Assembly: GCF_024169655.1 (NCBI RefSeq)
Contig: NZ_JALJWV010000001.1
Span: forward strand, 6,058,001 to 6,122,000
DNA from: Pseudomonas marginalis
Lineage (GTDB): Bacteria > Pseudomonadota > Gammaproteobacteria > Pseudomonadales > Pseudomonadaceae
Direction of reading: 5' to 3'
Length of the DNA: 64,000 nucleotides
The translations under genes were made by a program, and so were the position numbers. Below, piece after piece: positions 57,919 to 64,000 of the stretch. The notes beneath the pieces were generated by a model, which did not search any database, was not told the origin of the DNA, and was given only the letters and a program-made list of their open reading frames with translations. The number at the start of each line of letters is the position of its first letter. The stretch's first letter is position 1.

Positions 57919-60900
57919 ATGTCTGACGCTCTCTGGGCGGCACGTCTCGGCGACGGCCTGCTGCACACCTCGGTGATGGCCGACATCCTGGGCGGCGTGC
58001 TGGAAATTGCGGCCAACATCGCTATTACGGCCGTCGCCACTGCTGCAATTGTGGCCGCCACCGGTATTACGGTCGTAACCGGCGGGCTAGGCTGCTTTGT
58101 GCTGGGTGCAGTGGTGGGCATCATCGTCGGCATAGGCATGAGCAAGACGGGGGCGGACAAGGGACTGACAAAGGTTTGTGACTGGATAGGCAATGCGTTA
58201 TTCCCGCCGGTGGTAATGGCAACAATCGCCACCGGCTCCCACAACACCTTTACCAACGGTATCCCGTCTGCACGTGCCGCCGGTGCCATTGGTCCGGTCA
58301 GCCCGCAACCTACCGAAGGCGGAAGCCCCGAAGAATCCAGCTACTTGGACATGGCCAAGGGCTTCTTCTCACAGATGTGGCGCCCGACCGTCGCCGTTCC
58401 CGCACCGGGAGCAGTGCCCAAGCCACTGGACATCGTGATCTGCACCAAGCATCCACCGATGCCTCCGCAATTTATTGCCGAGGGCTCCAGCAAGGTCACC
58501 ATCAACGGCCAACCGGCAGCGCGCAGTGGTGATCGCAGTACCTGCGATGCGTCAATTGTTGAATCGGGGATGATCTCCAGCAACGTGCGCATTGGTGGCG
58601 GCCCGGTGGTGGTCCGCGAGATTCGCAGCGGTAAGACTCCAGGCGTAGGGTTGGCGGTGACCGCACTGTTGATGCTGCGCGGTGGCGGGTCGAAATTCTT
58701 CAGCAAATTGCCGTGCATGGTGGTCGGCGGCCTGGTGTCGTGGGGCACCAGCCAGGTGACCAATGCGATCACCTCAGCCGTGGTGGGCTCCCCCAACCCG
58801 GTCCACAGCGCGACCGGCGCAAAGATTCTTGATGGCGAAGACGATCTAGACTTCGCCCTGCCCGGTTTGTTGCCGATTGAGTGGCAGCGTTATTACAGCA
58901 GTCGTGATGAGCGCAGCGACGGGCTTTTCGGCGCCAGTTGGAGCGTGATTTACGAAGTCTTCGTCGAAATTGACCTGCATCCCGACGGCGGCGAGCGCCT
59001 GATCTACACCGATGAGCAGGCGCGGCAGATCGACATGGGTGTCATTCCCTTGGGTGGTGCCGTATTCAGTGCCGGCGAAGGCTTGAGCGTGCGGCGCAAC
59101 ACCAATGGACAGTTACTGATTGAAACGGTGGATGGCTTGTATCAGCTGTTCGAGCCGAAGCCGGGCAACCCATCGCACCTGCGCCTGAGTCAGTTGGGAG
59201 ATCGCAACGACAACCGGATCTACCTCGACTACAACGCCAGCAACCGCCTCGTGCAACTGCGCGACACCTTTGACCTGGTGCGTGTTGAATTGGTGTACAG
59301 CCCTCTATGGCCCGGGCGCGTATCACAGATTGAGCGTGTGTATCCCGATCACACTCGCGAGCAGTTGGTGAGCTACGAGTACGACAAACATGGCGATCTG
59401 GCGCTAGTGCGGGACGCTGGCGCGCAGGTGCAGCGGCGCTTTGCCTATGACGCCGGGCGGCGCATGGTCGAGCACCAATTGCCCACAGGGCTGCGTTGCT
59501 ATTACCAATGGGCCTGCGTGGAAGAGAGCGAATGGCGTGTGGTCCGGCATTGGACCGATGAGGGTGACCACTATCAGTTTGACTATGACCTTCACGCCGG
59601 GATCACACGAATTACAGATGGCCTGCAAAGAGTCAGCACTCGACGCTGGAACCCACAATTCCAGATTACCGAGTACACCGACAACCTCGGGCAAACCTGG
59701 CACTTCGAATGGAATGATGAGCGCCAGTTACTGGGGGCCACCGACCCTCAGGGCGGGAAATGGCAGTTCAGCTACGACGAGTCCGGCAACCTGTGTACGA
59801 CCGAAGATCCATTGGGCCGTATCGAATCGACACTGTGGCTGGAGCACTGGTCATTACCACTCGTGGAGACCGACGCCGCCGGCCAAGCCTGGCAGTATCA
59901 ATACGATCAACGAGGTAACTGCGTCAGTGAGATCGACCCGCTGGGCCACATCACTCGATACCGCTATGACGCTTTCGGCCAAGTGGTCGAAATCGTCGAT
60001 GCCACTGGAAAGTCCAAAACCTTGCGCTGGAACGGGTTCGGGCAGTTGGCTCAGCACACCGACTGCTCGGGCTACCCAACCGCCTTTGAATACAACCGTC
60101 AGGGCTTCTTGCAGGTGGTCATCGACGCCCTCGGCGAGCGCGTCCAGTATCAGCACGACAGCCAAGGCCGGTTGCTGCAAACCGAACTGCCGGACGGGCG
60201 CACTGAACAATACCTGCGTGACACCAGCGGCCAACTCACCGCTTACATTGATGCCGCAGGCGCCACCACGCGGTATCAGTACGGGCGGCGCGGCCAGGTG
60301 CACCGGCGTATCGATGCCCATGGCCGACAGATCGAATTCCGCTATGACGCCTATGGCCGCCTGCAAACTCTGACCAACGAAAACGGCGAGCATTATCGTT
60401 TTGCCTGGGACGAGGGCGACCGGCTCAGCGAACAGCAGGACCTTGACGGTAGCGCACGACGTTATGCCTATGACGGCCTTGATAACGTGGCTGGCGTCGA
60501 ATACGTGCCCGTGGATGACAGGCTGACGACACAGCCCTCCATAGTGCATCGACTGGAACGCGATGCCGTCGGCCGCCTGCTGGTGAAAGAGACGAGTGAC
60601 GGTCGTACCGAATACGCCTACGACCCGGTAGACCAACTTACTGCCGTCACCTTCAACGGCAACGACGGCAATGCGCAGGCCCTGGCTTTTGCCTACGACC
60701 CTTTGGGCCAAATGCTCACCGAACAAAGCGCCGCCGGTAGCCTCAACTATCACTACGACGAACTCGGCAGCCTGATCCAAACGCAACTGCCCGACGGCCG
60801 CTGGCTCAATCGCCTGTACTACGGCAGCGGCCACCTGCACCAGATCAACCTCGATGGCAGGGTGATCAGCGACTTCGAGCGCGACCGCCTGCACCGCGAG

Positions 60901-62301
60901 GTCCTGCGCACCCAGGGGCAAATCACCACCCGCAGCGAATACGACCGCAGCGGACGCCTGCGCTCACGGGTGCGGCGCCCCAGCGGCCAACCCGTGCAGC
61001 TGCCGGCGGGCCAGCAAAAGCATTTCGACTATGACCCGGCTGACAACCTGATCGGGCGCCTGGAGCGGAACCGCGACGCCGGACGCGACAATCGTCAGTT
61101 GCTGCACTACGACGCCACCGGTCGCATCATTGCCAGCCAGGACAACCTGCAAGGTCAGCGCGAAACCTTCGCCTACGATGCCGCCGCCAACCTGCTCGAC
61201 GGCCCACATCCCGGCGCGGGGCTGGTGGTGCATAACAAGCTGCTGACCTATCAGGACAAGCGCTATCGCTACGACGGCTTTGGTCGCATGATCGAAAAGC
61301 GCAGTGCCGTGCGTGGCGTGCAGTACTTCGCCTATGACGCCGAGCATCGCCTGATCGAAGTACGTAGCCATAAGGACGGTCGCGAAACGGTCGTGAAAAT
61401 GACCTACGACCCGCTCGGCCGGCGCATCGCTAAAACCGAACATGACAGCAACGGTTATCCGTTGGGCGAAACCCGCTTTGATTGGGAGGGGTTGCGTCTG
61501 TTGCAGGAACACCGACATAGCCAGACCAGCCTCTATATCTATGAAGAGGACGCTTATGTACCGCTGGCTCGAGTCGACGGCTCGGGCGAGCATCAAAGTG
61601 TGCGCTATTACCACAACGACCTGAACGGGCTACCCGAACAGTTGACCGAAACCGATGGGCGAACAGTGTGGCAGGCCAGGTATCAGGTGTGGGGTAACAC
61701 GACTGAAGAGGTGCGTGAGCCGTATTTTATTGAAGAGCAGAATCTGCGGTTTCAGGGGCAATATCTGGATCGGGAAATTGGGCTGCACTACAACACGTTT
61801 CGGTTTTATGATCCGGATGTGGGGCGGTTTACGACGCCGGATCCGATTGGGTTGATGGGCGGTTTCAACCTTTACCAGTACGGTCCAAATCCGGTTGGAT
61901 GGCTTGATCCATGGGGCTGGGCAGGCAACCCGGCCAATGCCACCCACATCACCTATGTCGGGGTGAAAGACGGCAAGCCTTATGTAGGTTATGCCAGCAA
62001 GCCTGGACTGGGGCATTCCGCGCAAGCTGTGTTGGACTACCGCTATCCTAACAAGCAAATTTTTGACGTCGCGCCAGAGGCAGTATTCAAAGGAGATGGG
62101 CAAAAAGGAAAAGACATCGCTAGGGGCCTGGAACAAAGGATATATGAGGATAAGTTGAAGGAGGGGCCTGTCGCGAACAAGCAAAGGCCTGTTGGCCCCA
62201 ATAACAAAAGGCGAGATATTTATCTCGCAGCCGCTGACAAACATAGAGGTGTCAAACCTCAAAAAACAAATATTAAATCCAAAGGTCCTGGAAGATGCTG
62301 A
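57919..62301 (+). CDS. prePAAR-PAAR-Rhs T6SS effector with a GIY-YIG-like nuclease tip
   Basis: This 1460-residue protein begins with the prePAAR motif AARLGD (7-12) and H16, then hydrophobic transmembrane segments (about 21-74), a PAAR spike-tip domain (about 100-235), and Rhs/YD repeats from NPVHSATGAKILDGEDDLDF (about 293) to the core end PDPIGLMGGFNLYQYGPNP and WLDPWGW near 1334. The 126-residue tip (61921-62301) reads ITYVGVKDGKPYVGYAS, resembling the two GIY-YIG strands, with a helix ARGLEQRIYED (E1405) and NKQRPVGPNN, as in GIY-YIG toxins. The core should autocleave and cage the tip. GC content drops at the tip. Confidence 0.88.
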   Translation: MSDALWAARLGDGLLHTSVMADILGGVLEIAANIAITAVATAAIVAATGITVVTGGLGCFVLGAVVGIIVGIGMSKTGADKGLTKVCDWIGNALFPPVVMATIATGSHNTFTNGIPSARAAGAIGPVSPQPTEGGSPEESSYLDMAKGFFSQMWRPTVAVPAPGAVPKPLDIVICTKHPPMPPQFIAEGSSKVTINGQPAARSGDRSTCDASIVESGMISSNVRIGGGPVVVREIRSGKTPGVGLAVTALLMLRGGGSKFFSKLPCMVVGGLVSWGTSQVTNAITSAVVGSPNPVHSATGAKILDGEDDLDFALPGLLPIEWQRYYSSRDERSDGLFGASWSVIYEVFVEIDLHPDGGERLIYTDEQARQIDMGVIPLGGAVFSAGEGLSVRRNTNGQLLIETVDGLYQLFEPKPGNPSHLRLSQLGDRNDNRIYLDYNASNRLVQLRDTFDLVRVELVYSPLWPGRVSQIERVYPDHTREQLVSYEYDKHGDLALVRDAGAQVQRRFAYDAGRRMVEHQLPTGLRCYYQWACVEESEWRVVRHWTDEGDHYQFDYDLHAGITRITDGLQRVSTRRWNPQFQITEYTDNLGQTWHFEWNDERQLLGATDPQGGKWQFSYDESGNLCTTEDPLGRIESTLWLEHWSLPLVETDAAGQAWQYQYDQRGNCVSEIDPLGHITRYRYDAFGQVVEIVDATGKSKTLRWNGFGQLAQHTDCSGYPTAFEYNRQGFLQVVIDALGERVQYQHDSQGRLLQTELPDGRTEQYLRDTSGQLTAYIDAAGATTRYQYGRRGQVHRRIDAHGRQIEFRYDAYGRLQTLTNENGEHYRFAWDEGDRLSEQQDLDGSARRYAYDGLDNVAGVEYVPVDDRLTTQPSIVHRLERDAVGRLLVKETSDGRTEYAYDPVDQLTAVTFNGNDGNAQALAFAYDPLGQMLTEQSAAGSLNYHYDELGSLIQTQLPDGRWLNRLYYGSGHLHQINLDGRVISDFERDRLHREVLRTQGQITTRSEYDRSGRLRSRVRRPSGQPVQLPAGQQKHFDYDPADNLIGRLERNRDAGRDNRQLLHYDATGRIIASQDNLQGQRETFAYDAAANLLDGPHPGAGLVVHNKLLTYQDKRYRYDGFGRMIEKRSAVRGVQYFAYDAEHRLIEVRSHKDGRETVVKMTYDPLGRRIAKTEHDSNGYPLGETRFDWEGLRLLQEHRHSQTSLYIYEEDAYVPLARVDGSGEHQSVRYYHNDLNGLPEQLTETDGRTVWQARYQVWGNTTEEVREPYFIEEQNLRFQGQYLDREIGLHYNTFRFYDPDVGRFTTPDPIGLMGGFNLYQYGPNPVGWLDPWGWAGNPANATHITYVGVKDGKPYVGYASKPGLGHSAQAVLDYRYPNKQIFDVAPEAVFKGDGQKGKDIARGLEQRIYEDKLKEGPVANKQRPVGPNNKRRDIYLAAADKHRGVKPQKTNIKSKGPGRC

Positions 62302-62846
62302 AGAAAATCACGTGGCAAGAAGGCAAGGTTCTCAGTTTAAAACTGAAAGATGACCTGTACACACTTGTCCAGATGCGTAAAGACTACTACCTCCAGTTTT
62401 TTGATTTGACAAGTGCTCAGAATACCTGGAGTGACGTGGATCTCAGAACAGTCGATACACTATTTTTTATTTTCACATCCACAAAGGCTTTAAAGGGCCT
62501 TGCCGTAAGCGAACTGTCATCGGATGACGTTTCCTTGGATGAGCGTCCTCCCGAAAGAAGAATGCTGAGAGCTATCATCGGCGGCAATTATGGTGCAGAT
62601 CTTATCGAATTGACTGACACTTTTGAAACGATTGATGCGACAACACTAAAAAGCAACCTAACATTAGCCAATGATCTAGATACCATTTACAAATATGAAC
62701 TATCAGGCATGATCGGCGACCCGGAAAAGCTGCGAAATCGCTTAATAAATTATTTTGACAACGGAATAAACTGGGACAAGTCCAAGGAATTTTTATTTAA
62801 AGGTATCTTTCCTCCATCCGCAAAAATCGGAAGTCAACGACCATGA
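62295..62846 (+). CDS. candidate immunity protein 1 (Imm26-like)
   Basis: This 183-residue cytoplasmic protein has no signal peptide. Its N-terminus ITWQEGKVLSLKLKDDLYTL resembles the start of Imm26-family immunity proteins, a weak match by eye. The gene is AT-rich compared with the Rhs core and overlaps the effector stop by 7 bases, the expected place for cognate immunity against a toxin acting in the cytoplasm, such as a nuclease. It overlaps the next gene by 4 bases (ATGA). Confidence 0.65.
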   Translation: MLKKITWQEGKVLSLKLKDDLYTLVQMRKDYYLQFFDLTSAQNTWSDVDLRTVDTLFFIFTSTKALKGLAVSELSSDDVSLDERPPERRMLRAIIGGNYGADLIELTDTFETIDATTLKSNLTLANDLDTIYKYELSGMIGDPEKLRNRLINYFDNGINWDKSKEFLFKGIFPPSAKIGSQRP

Positions 62847-63151
62847 GAAAAGAGGAGCTAGAAGACTACCAAAGATATCACCTTACTCTAGATGGCGAAG
62901 AAAGTCTTGTTGACAAGATAAGTCCAATACTCAAAAAACTTATCCAACGCTTACTGGACCTGCCCGAAAATAAATCTAAATCAAATATCTTAAACTGCTT
63001 CAAAAAATGCATGCTCAGCATCAATGATTTCGAAGATGAAATCGAAACTGTAGAGCGCGAGTCTATACTTGAAGCTTTTTATGACTTAGGGGAAATTGTG
63101 GGCCTTGATCCAGCATCGGAATTCGCTGAGGCATGGAGAGGTGATTGGTAA
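62843..63151 (+). CDS. candidate immunity/accessory protein 2 (DUF5713-like)
   Basis: This 102-residue acidic, helical protein carries LVDKISPILKKL, EDEIETVERESILEAFYDLG and a C-terminal RGDW, which fits the DUF5713-type pattern (LVDK ... IETVAREAI ... RDW) as I recall it. It is AT-rich like gene 62295 and overlaps it, so both travel with the toxin tip. It may be the true immunity gene, a second immunity, or one left from an earlier tip. Confidence 0.6.
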   Translation: MRKEELEDYQRYHLTLDGEESLVDKISPILKKLIQRLLDLPENKSKSNILNCFKKCMLSINDFEDEIETVERESILEAFYDLGEIVGLDPASEFAEAWRGDW

Positions 63152-63174
63152 TCGAGTAACGCAGGGATGCGTCC

Positions 63175-64000
63175 GACCGCATGGTGCAGCAGCAAGACCT
63201 CGACCAGAGTCGGTAATGCTGCATCTATGACGCGCTGGGGAAATTGCTGGAAGAGAAAAGCTCGGCGGGTGTGCTGTAGCACCAGCACGACGAATTGGGA
63301 AACCTGATCCAGACCCAGTTGCCTGACGGTCGCTGGCTAAATCGCCTGTACTACGGCAGCGGCCACCTGCACCAGATCAACCTCGACGGCCACGTCATCA
63401 GCGACTTCGAACGCGACCGCCTGCACCGCGAAGTGCTGCGCACCCAAGGCCAACTCAGCACCCGCAGCGAATACGACCGCAGCGGCCGCCTGCGCGCACG
63501 CCAGCGCCGCCACGCCAGCCAGCCCTCGTTGATGCCAGCGGCGGCGCAAAAGCACTTCGAGTACGACCCCGCCGACAACCTGATCGGCCGCCGGGAAGAC
63601 GAACACCGCGAACTGCTGCACTACGACGCCACCGGCCGCATCATCGCCACCCAGAACAACATACAAGGCCAGCGCGAAACCTTCGCCTACGATGTCGCCG
63701 CCAACTTGCTCGACGGCCCCCAACCCGGTGCCGGGCTGGTGGTGCATAACAAACTGCTGACCTACCAGGACAAGCGTTACCGCTACGACGGCTTCGGCCG
63801 AATGATCGAAAAGCGCAGCGCCAAACGCGGCGTACAGCGCTTTGCCTACGACGCCGAAAGCCGACTGATTGAAGTACGCAATGAAAACGGCAGCGTGGTC
63901 AGGATGACCTATGACCCACTGGGCCGGCGCATTAAAAAAACCGAGCATGACCGCGATGGTTATCCGCTGGGCGAGACCCTGTTCATGTGGGATGGCCTGC
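63175..64000 (+). pseudogene. displaced Rhs core remnant (second copy, decayed 5' end, continues past the window)
   Basis: In the frame of 63181 the translation reads DRMVQQQDLDQ, then stop (TAA 63214), YDALGKLLEEKSSAGVL, stop (TAG 63277), then open: HDELGNLIQTQLPDGRWLNR and onward to the window edge. It parallels the intact effector from about 60418 on, at roughly 90 percent nucleotide identity by eye beyond 63290, and lacks about 65-70 codons between the two stops. With no start and two stops it is not translated as a full Rhs protein. It likely ends in another toxin tip outside the window. Confidence 0.85.

Overview
The window is a stretch of Pseudomonas chromosome, most likely from the P. 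fluorescens group. Three things point to this. The gene order kauB-like ... rpmG-rpmB ... radC / coaBC-dut-algC-argB / pyrE-crc ... rph-yicC-gmk-rpoZ-spoT-ridA ... oxyR-recG matches the conserved PA5312-PA5346 neighbourhood of P. aeruginosa. Crc and AlgC are typically pseudomonad. Several REP/REPIN elements of the kind abundant in P. fluorescens (cores GGGGGCTTGCCCCC and GAGCGAGCTTGCTCGC) sit between genes. No rRNA, tRNA, CRISPR array, integrase or IS transposase was recognised.

Region 1 (1-27156) is core genome: a partial MFS transporter, an aldehyde dehydrogenase, a cupin protein, L33/L28 ribosomal proteins, a peptide-binding protein, RadC, coenzyme A and dUTP enzymes, AlgC, ArgB, PyrE, Crc, RNase PH, YicC, guanylate kinase, RNA polymerase omega, SpoT, RidA, a lipoprotein, an SDR-fold protein, the ExbB-ExbD-TonB energy transducer with a Fur-box-like site, OxyR, RecG, a YbaK-HDOD protein and an SCP2-like protein.

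Region 2 (27281-57457) is a complete type VI secretion system (T6SS) in the same order as the P. aeruginosa H1 cluster. Two divergent operons run from about 44265-44657. The minus-strand operon is fha-tssJ-tssK-tssL-tssM-tagF-pppA-ppkA-tagT-tagS-tagR-tagQ, almost all with start/stop overlaps, and carries the whole threonine-phosphorylation control pathway. The plus-strand operon is tssA-tssB-tssC-hcp-[tae4-immunity]-tssE-tssF-tssG-clpV-vgrG. The slot between hcp and tssE, which holds tagJ in P. aeruginosa, holds instead a Tae4-type amidase effector and a candidate lipoprotein immunity gene. A sigma-54-like promoter precedes tssA, and REPINs interrupt the operon before hcp and before vgrG.

Region 3 (57472-64000) is an effector island behind vgrG: an EagR-type chaperone, a 1460-residue prePAAR-PAAR-Rhs effector whose 126-residue tip looks like a GIY-YIG nuclease, two overlapping low-GC immunity candidates, and then a decayed second copy of the Rhs 3' core running off the window. 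This is the most dynamic part of the window: the duplicated core with a fresh tip/immunity module is the arrangement expected for recombination-driven toxin exchange.
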